A DNA stretch of 64,000 nucleotides from Peribacillus simplex (GTDB lineage Bacteria; Bacillota; Bacilli; Bacillales; DSM-1321): assembly GCF_900156045.1 (NCBI RefSeq), contig NZ_FTMX01000002.1, positions 1-64,000 on the forward strand, in the 5' to 3' direction. Below the pieces are notes generated by a model. The model had not been told where the DNA came from. It did no database searches and worked only from the letters and a program-made list of their open reading frames with translations. Positions 46,839-55,726 of the stretch are shown piece after piece. A program made the translations under genes and the position numbers. Each line of letters opens with the position of its first letter. The stretch's first letter is position 1.

Positions 46839-46845
46839 CTCACTG

Positions 46846-46874
46846 ATTATATCAAATATATATGGACATGTCCT
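46846..46874 (-). promoter_or_regulatory. Sigma-A promoter of spoIIIE
   Basis: On the minus strand AGGACA (46874-46869), 17 bases, a perfect TATAAT (46851-46846). The palindrome GGACATGTCC overlaps the -35. The start codon is about 90 bases downstream. Confidence 0.55.
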
Positions 46875-46928
46875 TGTTATATATACCATTTATTATTTAG
46901 ACGAACATTTTGCCCATATAATGAATAA

Positions 46929-46946
46929 AGCAGCCAAGCGGCTGCT
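46929..46946 (-). terminator. Intrinsic terminator after ylzJ
   Basis: AGCAGCC and GGCTGCT pair around GCTT; on the minus strand TTATTCATT follows. It is short but well placed, about 30 bases after the ylzJ stop. Confidence 0.55.
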
Positions 46947-46976
46947 GATTTTCATTCCAGTATATCATAATTTACC

Positions 46977-47222
46977 TCAGTTAGTCGTTTTTACTAAATG
47001 ATTCATCTGTTCGAACACATTTATGACAGCCCCCGGCTGAATGTGTACATTCATATAATCTTCAGGATTTGTGCTTACAATCCGATCGATGCGAAACGTG
47101 CGGCCACCGTCATGTTCAACCATTACATGTACACCATTATAGATCATTTCAATTAAATTTGCCGTCTTCTCATGGTGATGAGGGAAAATTATTTCTTCAG
47201 GAACGATCGTATAAAGCGTCAT
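46977..47222 (-). CDS. ylzJ: YlzJ-like protein
   Basis: An 81-residue protein of the YlzJ family ([14 protein letters not shown] start), found next to tepA in bacilli. It is mainly beta, with a conserved [19 protein letters not shown] segment. No function is known. Its ATG overlaps the tepA stop by 4 bases, so the two are translated together. Confidence 0.9.
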   Translation of the reverse strand: MTLYTIVPEEIIFPHHHEKTANLIEMIYNGVHVMVEHDGGRTFRIDRIVSTNPEDYMNVHIQPGAVINVFEQMNHLVKTTN

Positions 47223-47965
47223 TGCAGAAGCCCCTCCTCTTCCCCGGCAATTTTTGGCCTTCTTTCTTCCATGAAGCTATTTAGTTTTCTCATGGCCTGG
47301 CCTACTCCTCCTACATCATCGATCATACCGATTTCAACTGCCTCGGCTCCGATTACATTCGTGCCGATATCACGAGTTAAATTTCCTTTAGCAAACATCA
47401 AGTCCTTAAAACTTTCTTCCGAAACGTTGGAGTGCCGTGTAACAAATTTAATGACTCTTTCCTGCATTTTATCCAAGTATTCAAAGGTTTGAGGCACGCC
47501 GATGACTAGCCCTGTCAAACGAATGGGATGAATCGTCATCGTTGCTGTTTCTGCTATATAGCTATGGTCACACGAAACCGCAATCGGCACACCGATCGAG
47601 TGACCTCCCCCTAGTACAATCGAGACGGATGGCTTTGAAAGGGAAGCCAGCATTTCTGCGATGGCCAGTCCCGCTTCGACATCTCCTCCGACTGTATTTA
47701 AAATGACAAGCAGCCCCTCTATATTGGGATTTTGTTCAATTGCCACAATTTGCGGAATAACATGTTCATATTTGGTCGTTTTATTTTGAGGAGGCAGCTG
47801 CATATGTCCTTCAATTTGTCCAATGATCGTCAAACAATGGATTTTTGAGTCCTGAGATAGTTGCGGAACATTAGTAGCCCCCAGCTGCTGGATCTTTTCG
47901 ATTAAAGTTGAATTCTTACCTTCCTGCTTGCCTTCATTTTCATTTGGTAATGGTGCATTATCCAC
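47219..47965 (-). CDS. tepA: TepA, ClpP-like protease
   Basis: A 248-residue protein of the ClpP/crotonase fold. The putative nucleophile is Ser123 in [11 protein letters not shown] with His146 in MTIHPIR. TepA (YmfB) was described as a translocation-enhancing protein and has a role in spore outgrowth protein turnover. The start codon is GTG, with AAGGGG about 8 bases upstream. It forms an operon with ylzJ. Confidence 0.9.
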   Translation of the reverse strand: MDNAPLPNENEGKQEGKNSTLIEKIQQLGATNVPQLSQDSKIHCLTIIGQIEGHMQLPPQNKTTKYEHVIPQIVAIEQNPNIEGLLVILNTVGGDVEAGLAIAEMLASLSKPSVSIVLGGGHSIGVPIAVSCDHSYIAETATMTIHPIRLTGLVIGVPQTFEYLDKMQERVIKFVTRHSNVSEESFKDLMFAKGNLTRDIGTNVIGAEAVEIGMIDDVGGVGQAMRKLNSFMEERRPKIAGEEEGLLQ

Positions 47966-48059
47966 TATGCCAACCCCTTTCTCTTAAGCCTATAGCTTTA
48001 TTATGTCTCGAGTCTCGGACTTCATTCTTCAAGATATAAGAGGTTCGACACAGAAAAAA

Positions 48060-48088
48060 GAACCCCTGACTGTTTAAACCAGGGGTTC
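48060..48088 (-). terminator. Intrinsic terminator after rnjB
   Basis: GAACCCCTG and CAGGGGTTC form a 9-bp stem with an 11-base loop; TTTTTTCTG follows on the minus strand. It begins just after the rnjB stop. Confidence 0.8.
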
Positions 48089-48093
48089 CTTAC

Positions 48094-49764
48094 TTAATAT
48101 TCCATGATTATTGGTAAAATCATTGGGCGGCGTTTCGTTTTTTCATAGAAGAATTGGTTTAACGCATCACGCATTTCCTGCTTCAGCGTGGACCAATCAA
48201 AAGGTTGGCGCGACCCATTTTTCTTTACGATTTCACTTACTATTTCAGTTGCTTCCCCAATCATTTTTTCTGATTCGCGGACATATACGAAGCCCCGTGA
48301 AATGATTTCAGGTCCTGCTGCAATGCTTTTATCCTGACGGTTCAACGTGACCACCACAATCAAAATGCCATCCTGGGATAACAAGCGCCGATCACGAAGA
48401 ACGATATTGCCCACATCTCCAACACCGCTGCCATCTATCAAGATATTCCCTGCAGAGACTTTGCCGGAAAGACCCATTTTATTGCCCTTTAGTTCGATGA
48501 CATCACCTTTTTCGGCAATTATGATGTTTTCACGTTTAATTCCCGCAGCAACCCCAACTTTTTGATGGGCATATAAATGGCGGTATTCCCCATGTACAGG
48601 GATCAAGAATTTAGGATTCATCAAATTGATCATCATTTTAAGTTCTTCCTGGCTGCCATGCCCTGTTACGTGCACTTTATATTTATTTGCAGATACCACT
48701 TCAGCACCTACCCTGTAAAGCAAATCGACGGTTTTGGATAGAATAAGTTCGCCGCCCTGTAGGGGTGAGGCACTGATCAAAACTGTGTCTCCCTTTTTGA
48801 TCGTTACCTGCTTGTGGGTCTGTTTTGCCATTTTTTGAAGTGCCGCAATGGGCTCCCCCTGATGACCTGTCGATAACACGACGATTTCACGGTCGTCATA
48901 CTGGCTAATTTCATTAATCGGGATTATCAGCTCTTCTTCGACCTTTAAGTAGCCAAGGTTCAAGGCTGTTTCATAAACGCGCTGCAGGCTTTTTCCTACA
49001 ACTGCCACTCTTCTGCGACTTGCTGCCGCTGCATTGAAAACATGTTGAATCCGGTTGATATTCGAAGCGAAGCACGCTACGATGATCCTTCCGGAGGCTG
49101 CGTGAAAAACCTCTCTAATATCTTTGGCCACAACTGCTTCTGATGTCGTATAACCTGGCCTCTCGGCACCGGTACTATCCGAAAGCAAGCATAGGACACC
49201 TTCTTCACCGATACCAGCCATTTTACCGATTTCAGGTTTATATAGATCTGTTGCTGCTTGATCGAATTTAAAATCCCCAGTATAAACGATTGCACCTTCA
49301 CGAGTGTGGATCACGACTCCGACGGAATCGGGAATACTATGGTTTGTCCGAAAAAAAGACACGGCCGCTTGAGGGAAACTTAAAAGGGAATCCGAATCGA
49401 TTTCAGTGAATGTTGCCCTGCCGTTAAAGCCATCTTCCTTTAATTTCGTTTTGATTAAAGCTAGTGTAAGCTTTGTTCCATAAACAGGTGCTGGTAAATA
49501 TTTCAAGACATAAGCAAGCGCTCCCATATGGTCTTCATGACCATGGGTAATGAATATCCCCTGCACCCGTTCCTTATTATCCATCAAATAAGAAATATCA
49601 GGGATAACCGCATCGATTCCGAGCATTTCGTCTTCTGGCAGCATTAACCCTGCATCAAGAAGGTAGATGTCCTCGTTCACCTCAACGACGTACATATTTT
49701 TACCAAGTTCCCCTTGTCCTCCAAGAGAAATGACTTTTATTCCATTATTTTTATCTTTACCCAA
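48094..49764 (-). CDS. rnjB: Ribonuclease J2
   Basis: A 556-residue RNase J of the metallo-beta-lactamase/beta-CASP group. HGHEDHMGA at residues 74-82 is the zinc motif, followed by the beta-CASP insertion and a C-terminal dimerisation domain. It works in a complex with RNase J1 in 5' exonuclease and endonuclease mRNA processing. Position between dapA and tepA identifies it as J2 (YmfA). Start codon TTG with AAGGAGG 8 bases upstream, and a good promoter at 49813-49842. Confidence 0.94.
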   Translation of the reverse strand: MGKDKNNGIKVISLGGQGELGKNMYVVEVNEDIYLLDAGLMLPEDEMLGIDAVIPDISYLMDNKERVQGIFITHGHEDHMGALAYVLKYLPAPVYGTKLTLALIKTKLKEDGFNGRATFTEIDSDSLLSFPQAAVSFFRTNHSIPDSVGVVIHTREGAIVYTGDFKFDQAATDLYKPEIGKMAGIGEEGVLCLLSDSTGAERPGYTTSEAVVAKDIREVFHAASGRIIVACFASNINRIQHVFNAAAASRRRVAVVGKSLQRVYETALNLGYLKVEEELIIPINEISQYDDREIVVLSTGHQGEPIAALQKMAKQTHKQVTIKKGDTVLISASPLQGGELILSKTVDLLYRVGAEVVSANKYKVHVTGHGSQEELKMMINLMNPKFLIPVHGEYRHLYAHQKVGVAAGIKRENIIIAEKGDVIELKGNKMGLSGKVSAGNILIDGSGVGDVGNIVLRDRRLLSQDGILIVVVTLNRQDKSIAAGPEIISRGFVYVRESEKMIGEATEIVSEIVKKNGSRQPFDWSTLKQEMRDALNQFFYEKTKRRPMILPIIMEY

Positions 49765-49812
49765 TCGAATATCCTCCTTAAAAATTCCCGTTCATAATTT
49801 CCCAATGAATTC

Positions 49813-49842
49813 ATTATAACCGATGTTCAAAAAACATGACAA
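49813..49842 (-). promoter_or_regulatory. Sigma-A promoter of rnjB
   Basis: On the minus strand TTGTCA (49842-49837), 18 bases, TATAAT (49818-49813), about 45 bases before the start codon. Confidence 0.6.
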
Positions 49843-50006
49843 CACTTACCATTTTCAGAGGGACTTTTTCATTTAATTTAATAAAACAACCCTTTATGTA
49901 AGAAACATTCGGTACTTTTATCCTATTTCGGTTGATAATTAAAAAATTCAATATTTTCATCCCGAAATCGGAAAGGATAACCCATTCATATACATCATTA
50001 TGTAAA

Positions 50007-50036
50007 AACAAGCCAATCTTCAACGATCAGCTTGTT
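50007..50036 (-). terminator. Intrinsic terminator after dapA
   Basis: AACAAGC and GCTTGTT, with further weak pairing inside, are followed by TTTTACAT on the minus strand, about 10 bases after the dapA stop. Confidence 0.65.
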
Positions 50037-50046
50037 CCGTGTCTTT

Positions 50047-50913
50047 TTATTTATTTAATACCTTGGTTAATGCAAGGCGCTCCTGTTCAGTCAATGGCAC
50101 GATTGGAAGTCTTACCGAGCCAACGTCAATTCCATTTAACTGAAGCGCTGTTTTGACAGGTGCAGGGCTTGGCGCTGCAAATAAACCTTTTATAAGCGGT
50201 AACAGTTCCTGATGCAGCCTGGCTGCCTCTTTCAAATTCCCACTGATGAAGGCCTCAACTATTTTCTGCAGCTCATTACCAGCAATATGTGAAGCAACCG
50301 AAACTACACCCACACCACCAATCGCCAATACTGGGAGTGTTAAAGCGTCGTCCCCACTATATAACGCAAAATCTTCATCCGTGCCAGCTATGATTTGGGT
50401 CATAGCGTTTAAATCCCCGCTCGCTTCCTTAACGGCTACAATATTAGGAATTTTTGAAAGGCGGATGATCGTTTCCGGTTCAATGTTAATCGAAGCGCGC
50501 CCAGGGATATTATATATCATAACAGGAAGAGTCGTACTAGCGGCAATAGCCTTAAAATGCTGGTACAGACCTTCTTGATTCGTTTTACTATAATACGGGG
50601 CCACCAGCATTATCGCATCGGCGCCATTTTGTTCCGCTTTTTTTGTCAACTCGATGGAAGCATACGTATTGTTGCTTCCTGTACCCATGATGATGGGCAC
50701 ACGCTTTTCTACAACCTTAGAAACATGACGCAATAACGCAATTTTCTCCTCCGAAGATAAAGTTGGAGATTCCCCTGTCGTTCCCGAAATTACAAGCGAA
50801 TCGGTTCCATTCGTTAATAAATAATTAACCAATGAAGTCGTTTTTTGAAAATCGACATTTCCCTTGCCATCGAAAGGGGTGACCATTGCGGTTGATACTC
50901 TACCAAATATCAT
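50047..50913 (-). CDS. dapA: 4-hydroxy-tetrahydrodipicolinate synthase
   Basis: A 288-residue DapA that condenses pyruvate and aspartate semialdehyde, the first committed step to DAP, lysine and dipicolinate. It is a TIM barrel with the Schiff-base Lys162 (VAVKEASGD), Tyr134 (MIYNIPGR) and the GTTGE motif near 44-48. The ATG at 50913 matches relatives and has GAGGTG 7 bases upstream; an ATG one codon earlier is possible. Last gene of asd-dapG-dapA. Confidence 0.96.
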   Translation of the reverse strand: MIFGRVSTAMVTPFDGKGNVDFQKTTSLVNYLLTNGTDSLVISGTTGESPTLSSEEKIALLRHVSKVVEKRVPIIMGTGSNNTYASIELTKKAEQNGADAIMLVAPYYSKTNQEGLYQHFKAIAASTTLPVMIYNIPGRASINIEPETIIRLSKIPNIVAVKEASGDLNAMTQIIAGTDEDFALYSGDDALTLPVLAIGGVGVVSVASHIAGNELQKIVEAFISGNLKEAARLHQELLPLIKGLFAAPSPAPVKTALQLNGIDVGSVRLPIVPLTEQERLALTKVLNK

Positions 50914-50964
50914 CATCTAACACCTCTTTAATTTTTAAAACCTTTATTCATTAAAAAACCCTGA

Positions 50965-52191
50965 TCATTGGACTTCCATTTCATGCAATTGAAATGCATA
51001 GTGCAGGGAATTAACAGCTTCTATTAAATCTTCCTCTTTTACGAGTACCCATATTGTCGTATGGCTATCCGCTGACTGGAGAATGGCAATTTCCTTTTCG
51101 GAAAGCGCTGTGACAATCTTCGCTGCAACGCCTGGCACTCCATTTATACCTGCACCGACTACTGAAACCTTGGCACAATTTCTTTCAATGACCGGTTCAT
51201 GACCAAGCTCGGCCAAAATCGAGAGGGCAAGTTCTGTCATCTCTTCCGAAACGGTATACACTACGCCGCTTGGATATATATTTATAAAGTCCACTGAAAT
51301 AGAGGCATTGGCCATTGCTTTGAAAACCTCTGCCTGCAGATTATATTGATCTTTTTTCGCACGGACCTTGATTTGAGTGATCTTTGGTACATGGGCAATC
51401 CCGGTCACGAGCCTTTCACGTATGTCACTGCCCTGGCTTCCCTTGTTCATGCTTGTAACAAGGGTCCCCAAACCTTCGCTGTATGTTGACCTTATCCGAA
51501 TCGGGACTTTCGCCTGCATCGCAATTTCAACAGCTCTCGGATGAATGACCTTCGCCCCTTGATATGCCATATTGCAAACTTCCGTATATGAAACGATTGA
51601 TAATGGACGAGCTTGATCGGCAATACGTGGATCTGCCGTCATGATTCCTTCCACATCCGTAAAAATATCGACCCGTTCAGCTTGCAATGCCGCACCTAAT
51701 GCAGCGGCTGAAGTATCACTTCCCCCACGGCCGATGGTCGTGATGTCCCCGTTTTTAGCCGCTCCCTGGAAACCTGCTACAACGACTACATCCTTCACTT
51801 CAAGTTCTTTCATGAGACGGTCGCATTTCATTTCGATAATTTTCGCACTTGAATAGTCGGTATTCGTCAAGAATCCCGCTTGGGCTCCAGTATAAGCGAC
51901 CGCATCAATACCATGTTCCAGGAGCATGTTCGTAAATACGACTGATGATATCGTTTCTCCAACTGACATAAGTAAATCCTGTTCCCGTTTTGAAAGGCTG
52001 GCTTTCGCTCCATTTACAAGGGAAAGTAAAGTATCCGTTGCATAAGGATCGCCTTTTCTTCCCATTGCTGAAACCACAACCACCACTTTATAGCCTTCTT
52101 TAATCGCATTTTCTATATGCCCCTTGGCAAATGAACGGCTTTCCTCATCGCGAACGGATGTCCCACCGTACTTCTGGACGATAATTTTCAT
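50965..52191 (-). CDS. dapG: Aspartokinase I (DAP-sensitive)
   Basis: A 408-residue monofunctional aspartate kinase: KYGGTS at residues 6-11, the catalytic FQGAAKNGDITTIGRGGSDTSA region near 130-150, and two C-terminal ACT domains for allosteric control. In B. subtilis this isozyme is inhibited by meso-diaminopimelate and supplies cell wall and spore DAP and dipicolinate. The ATG at 52191 is used because GGGGTG lies 6 bases before it. It lies between asd and dapA. Confidence 0.95.
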   Translation of the reverse strand: MKIIVQKYGGTSVRDEESRSFAKGHIENAIKEGYKVVVVVSAMGRKGDPYATDTLLSLVNGAKASLSKREQDLLMSVGETISSVVFTNMLLEHGIDAVAYTGAQAGFLTNTDYSSAKIIEMKCDRLMKELEVKDVVVVAGFQGAAKNGDITTIGRGGSDTSAAALGAALQAERVDIFTDVEGIMTADPRIADQARPLSIVSYTEVCNMAYQGAKVIHPRAVEIAMQAKVPIRIRSTYSEGLGTLVTSMNKGSQGSDIRERLVTGIAHVPKITQIKVRAKKDQYNLQAEVFKAMANASISVDFINIYPSGVVYTVSEEMTELALSILAELGHEPVIERNCAKVSVVGAGINGVPGVAAKIVTALSEKEIAILQSADSHTTIWVLVKEEDLIEAVNSLHYAFQLHEMEVQ

Positions 52192-52296
52192 AATAAGCAC
52201 CCCAAATATAAGCCAGCCTCCCAATCAGGGAAGCTGACAAAAACTCTCTATCCTATTGGAATTTAATTTTTTATCTAGTTCATTAAAAATAAGTTA

Positions 52297-53352
52297 TTAC
52301 TTAACGGTAACCAAACCTAATTTTAAAAGGCTCTCAGCAATTTGAACGGAATTCCAAGCTGCTCCTTTTAATAGATTATCGGAAACAACCCATAAATGGA
52401 AGCCTTTATCTTCATCCAAATCTTTGCGAATCCGACCGACGAATACATCATTCTTGCCGACGGATGAAGCAGGCGTAGGGTAAACTTGTTGTTCCGGTTC
52501 ATCTTCTAACACAATTCCAGGTGCCGTTTTCATTAAATCTTTGATTTGAGAAGCCGCAATGCCTTCGTTTTCAACTTCAATGTATACAGATTCCGAATGA
52601 CCTGTTACGACAGGAAGCCTCACGCAAGTTGCAGCCACTGGAAGGTCTTGCATGTGCATGATTTTCTTTGTTTCATTAATCATTTTCATCTCTTCGAATG
52701 TGTACCCGTTATCTTGAAATTTATCGATTTGGGGAATGACGTTAAATGCGATTTGATAATGCTTTTCGTCCCCTTTTACCGGTAAAATCTTCGGATCTAT
52801 TTCTTTATCATCAAGCAAGTCGCGAGCCTGTTCCTTTAATTCATTTATCGCTGCTGCACCTGCACCGGAGACAGCCTGATACGTGGAAACAACAATTTTT
52901 GATAAGCCGTATGACTTACGGATAGGTTCTAATGCCACAACCATTTGGATAGTTGAACAATTCGGGTTTGCAATGATCCCATTATGCTGTTTCAAGTCTT
53001 CCTCATTTACTTCAGGAACGACTAGCGGCACATTTTCATCCATGCGGAATGCACTTGTATTATCCACCACTATCGCACCGCGTTTCACTGCTTCTGGAGC
53101 CAATTCCTTAGACACGCTTCCTCCAGCACTGAATAAAGCGATATCGATGCCTTCAAAGCTTTCAGGTTTTGCTTCCTGCACTTCGATTTCTTCGCCCTTA
53201 AACGTAAGTTTGATTCCAGCGGAACGAGCCGATGATAAGAAGATGATATTCTTAATCGGTAAGTCCCTTTGTTCGAGTGTTGAAATCATTTGTTGTCCTA
53301 CCGCTCCAGTTGCTCCCACAACTGCAATACGCAATCCCTGTGTCTCAGTCAT
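52297..53352 (-). CDS. asd: Aspartate-semialdehyde dehydrogenase
   Basis: A 351-residue ASADH. The NADP loop is VGATGAVGQ at 12-20 and the catalytic Cys132 lies in [10 protein letters not shown]; the acid/base His is in VTGHSESV near the C-terminal third. It makes aspartate semialdehyde for DAP, threonine and methionine. AAGGAG precedes the ATG by 8 bases. It starts the asd-dapG-dapA run about 210 bases after spoVFB; no L-box riboswitch was seen in the gap. Confidence 0.96.
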   Translation of the reverse strand: MTETQGLRIAVVGATGAVGQQMISTLEQRDLPIKNIIFLSSARSAGIKLTFKGEEIEVQEAKPESFEGIDIALFSAGGSVSKELAPEAVKRGAIVVDNTSAFRMDENVPLVVPEVNEEDLKQHNGIIANPNCSTIQMVVALEPIRKSYGLSKIVVSTYQAVSGAGAAAINELKEQARDLLDDKEIDPKILPVKGDEKHYQIAFNVIPQIDKFQDNGYTFEEMKMINETKKIMHMQDLPVAATCVRLPVVTGHSESVYIEVENEGIAASQIKDLMKTAPGIVLEDEPEQQVYPTPASSVGKNDVFVGRIRKDLDEDKGFHLWVVSDNLLKGAAWNSVQIAESLLKLGLVTVK

Positions 53353-53565
53353 TTATCCATACTCCTTTTCTATCTCTTAAATTAGTTATTTATTGGATTT
53401 ACTGCTTCTTGTTCAGAATATCATTTATTTTATCACATTAACATTCCAAAGGGTCGCACTTTAACAAAATATTCTGGTAGTGGAGTGGTTTTTCATAACT
53501 TCAACCTACAAATTTATGCATATATGTCAGTCGTTAGAAGGAGGGATGAAGGCAGAAATACTAGT

Positions 53566-54168
53566 TCAGGCTAAATCATCCTTGAATCTTTCGACGATGA
53601 CAGGTTGAATCTGTTCCCTTTCCAGTGCAGCTATGATCGTATCCCTTATCATGCTCATCCTTGCAACCATGGAACTTGGTTTGCCTGTGGGATTATCTTG
53701 GCCATATGGAACGAAATAAATATCTTTTGCAGCCATCAGCCTCATTAGATTGACACCATTTAACCCAAGTGCATCATTCGTTGATATTGCGACCACGACT
53801 GGACGGTGATTTCTCATCGTCGCTTTTGCAGCCATAAGTACTGGCGAATCGGTAAGAGCATTTGCCATCTTACTCATTGAGTTACCCGTTAAAGGAGCGA
53901 TCACCATGCAATCAAGTGGCAATTTAGGTCCTAATGGCTCTGCTTTGACGATTGTATCAACGACATGATTCCCCGTCAATTTTTCTATTCTTTCGACCCA
54001 ATCCTCGCCCTTTCCAAAACGGGTCTCCGTGTTTTGAACTGTCGATGTTACGATTGGAATGACTTCCGCCCCTTCATCTACAAGTTTTTCTATTTCCGGG
54101 AATACTTCATCATATGTGCAATGAGATCCTGTTAATCCGAAACCAATCCGTTTACCTTTGAGACTCAT
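53566..54168 (-). CDS. spoVFB: Dipicolinate synthase subunit B
   Basis: A 200-residue flavoprotein-like protein (FMN-dependent decarboxylase fold): GFGLTGSHCTYDEVFPEIEKL at the start and IAPLTGNSMSKMANALTDSPV in the middle. With SpoVFA it oxidises dihydrodipicolinate to dipicolinic acid in the mother cell; the product is loaded into the spore core with calcium. The ATG overlaps the spoVFA stop by 4 bases. Confidence 0.96.
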   Translation of the reverse strand: MSLKGKRIGFGLTGSHCTYDEVFPEIEKLVDEGAEVIPIVTSTVQNTETRFGKGEDWVERIEKLTGNHVVDTIVKAEPLGPKLPLDCMVIAPLTGNSMSKMANALTDSPVLMAAKATMRNHRPVVVAISTNDALGLNGVNLMRLMAAKDIYFVPYGQDNPTGKPSSMVARMSMIRDTIIAALEREQIQPVIVERFKDDLA

Positions 54169-55067
54169 ATCATTTTCCCCTTCCTTTTCGTGAACTCGCC
54201 TTGTATCAATAGTCCCAGTGCATTCGCTAATATCTGACCAGCTGTTTTCGGGGCAACTATACCCGGCAGGCTCGGTGCCAACAGCGCCTTAATTCCCCTT
54301 TTTTCAGCGTAACGAAAATCCGTCCCCCCCGGTTTTGAAGCAAGGTCGATGATTAATGTATGAACGGGCATTTTAGCTATAACTTGTGCGGTAATTATCG
54401 GAAAAGGAATCGTATTGATACATATATCAACATTTTTCATTTCAGCAGCAAGATCATTTAAATGAAAAGGGTCTAATGCCATTTCACTGATTCTCGCAAT
54501 ATCTTCGCTTTTTCTTGCTCCCACCTTCACTTTTGCACCCAGTGCATGGAATGACCGGGCTACACTCATACCGACCCTTCCCAGTCCGAGAACTGCTACA
54601 TTCGATCCATGGATCGTAAAATCCGTATGTTGGATGGCCATCATGATCGCACCCTCCACAGTGGGAATCGAATTATAAATAGCCACATCATCACGTTCGA
54701 ACAATAGTACGAGTTTGCGATCCACTTTCTTGAATATCTCATCTAGGTAATCGTTACTGATTCCTGCATAAAATGTGCAATGCGCCGGGGTCTTTTTTAT
54801 CATTTCTTCAGTTAAGACAACCTCTTCACTGGAAAAAATCGTTTCTACTTTCCCATCTGAATCCGTGCCCCGGACAGGTAAAATAACTGAATCTAATTCC
54901 TTGAAATTTATATCCTCCATTTTTTCCTTAACCGCTCCGGTAAAAGCATGGTCGAGCTGTTCAAAACCTACCAATAATAGCTTTGCATCAAGCTCCGTCA
55001 GTTTACGGACAACTTCAAGCTGACGCGCATCTCCACCAATTACAGCGATTTGCATGCCTGTGAGCAT
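54165..55067 (-). CDS. spoVFA: Dipicolinate synthase subunit A
   Basis: A 300-residue subunit with an N-terminal domain starting MLTGMQIAVIGGDARQLEVV and a C-terminal NADP-binding Rossmann fold (VAVLGLGRVGMSVA). It forms the DPA synthase with SpoVFB. The ATG at 55067 matches the usual start; AAGGTGACGG is about 10 bases upstream. A sigma-K-like promoter lies about 110 bases upstream, as expected for a late mother-cell gene. Confidence 0.96.
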   Translation of the reverse strand: MLTGMQIAVIGGDARQLEVVRKLTELDAKLLLVGFEQLDHAFTGAVKEKMEDINFKELDSVILPVRGTDSDGKVETIFSSEEVVLTEEMIKKTPAHCTFYAGISNDYLDEIFKKVDRKLVLLFERDDVAIYNSIPTVEGAIMMAIQHTDFTIHGSNVAVLGLGRVGMSVARSFHALGAKVKVGARKSEDIARISEMALDPFHLNDLAAEMKNVDICINTIPFPIITAQVIAKMPVHTLIIDLASKPGGTDFRYAEKRGIKALLAPSLPGIVAPKTAGQILANALGLLIQGEFTKRKGKMI

Positions 55068-55174
55068 TAAAACCGTCACCTTCTTTATATAAAAGATCCT
55101 AAACATTCCTTGCCCCGTGATACAATCCCTTCAGGAAGCAATTCGGTTTTTGCTACATTCTCTAGTTACCCTGC

Positions 55175-55202
55175 CATCTTATGTTTTTAGTTAAAAAACG
55201 GT
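55175..55202 (-). promoter_or_regulatory. Candidate sigma-K promoter of spoVFA
   Basis: On the minus strand ACC, about 16 bases, CATAAGATG (CATAnnnTA with one change). spoVF is known to be sigma-K dependent in B. subtilis, but the match here is modest. Confidence 0.35.
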
Positions 55203-55215
55203 GATAAGAAATCAA

Positions 55216-55249
55216 AAAACGCCTTAGCTATTGCCAGCTAAGGCGTTTT
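55216..55249 (-). terminator. Intrinsic terminator between ymxH and spoVFA
   Basis: AAAACGCCTTAGCT and AGCTAAGGCGTTTT form a perfect 14-bp stem with a 6-base loop; on the minus strand TTTTTTGATTTC follows. It ends ymxH transcription. Confidence 0.85.
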
Positions 55250-55294
55250 CGGGATTGCATTTCGAGAAATTCCACGGAGTGGGCGCGAACGTCA

Positions 55295-55564
55295 TTATCC
55301 GTCCATTTGCTCTCCGTCTTTAAGTGAAAGTCCTTCTTGAAAATCAATGATGACCATATCCGCACCGATTTTTTTTATGTGATCCCATGGCACTCTTATT
55401 TCACTGCCATTCCTTAAAAGGCCGAACCATTTGACAGATGGGATGATCAACGAGGTAATTTGTCCAGTTTCATCTATTTCCAAATCCGTCTGACCAAGGA
55501 TTCCTAATCTTTCCGCCCTATTCACATCGACTATTTCCTTACCGCTCAGTTCGCTTAACCTCAA
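55295..55564 (-). CDS. ymxH: YlmC/YmxH family PRC-barrel protein
   Basis: An 89-residue PRC-barrel domain protein (MRLSELSGKEIVDVNRAERLG start, then DLEIDETGQI and VPWDHIKKIGADMVII). The YlmC/YmxH family is found in spore formers near mlpA and spoVF; its role is not clear. It lies between mlpA and spoVFA and ends in its own terminator. Confidence 0.9.
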   Translation of the reverse strand: MRLSELSGKEIVDVNRAERLGILGQTDLEIDETGQITSLIIPSVKWFGLLRNGSEIRVPWDHIKKIGADMVIIDFQEGLSLKDGEQMDG

Positions 55565-55678
55565 AATTGGTTCCCCCTTTTTCGCCTTCTATTCAATCTA
55601 TATCCGAAAAAGGTAAACTTAGAAGGCATTTATCCAAATATTGTCCAAAACACTGGACCCTCCCACATTCAAAGAAAA

Positions 55679-55718
55679 AAAGCCTGACCTCCCTTTAATA
55701 AAAGGAAGGTTCAGGCTT
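55679..55718 (-). terminator. Intrinsic terminator after mlpA
   Basis: On the minus strand AAGCCTGAACCTTCC pairs with GGGAGGTCAGGCTT with a small bulge, followed by TTTTTTTC. It starts just after the mlpA stop. Confidence 0.75.
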
Positions 55719-55726
55719 AGTCGTTA

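Noticed and set aside
52225-53565. Lysine (L-box) riboswitch near asd/dapG
   Set aside because: No long conserved leader or terminator pair is present; the gaps are short and plain.
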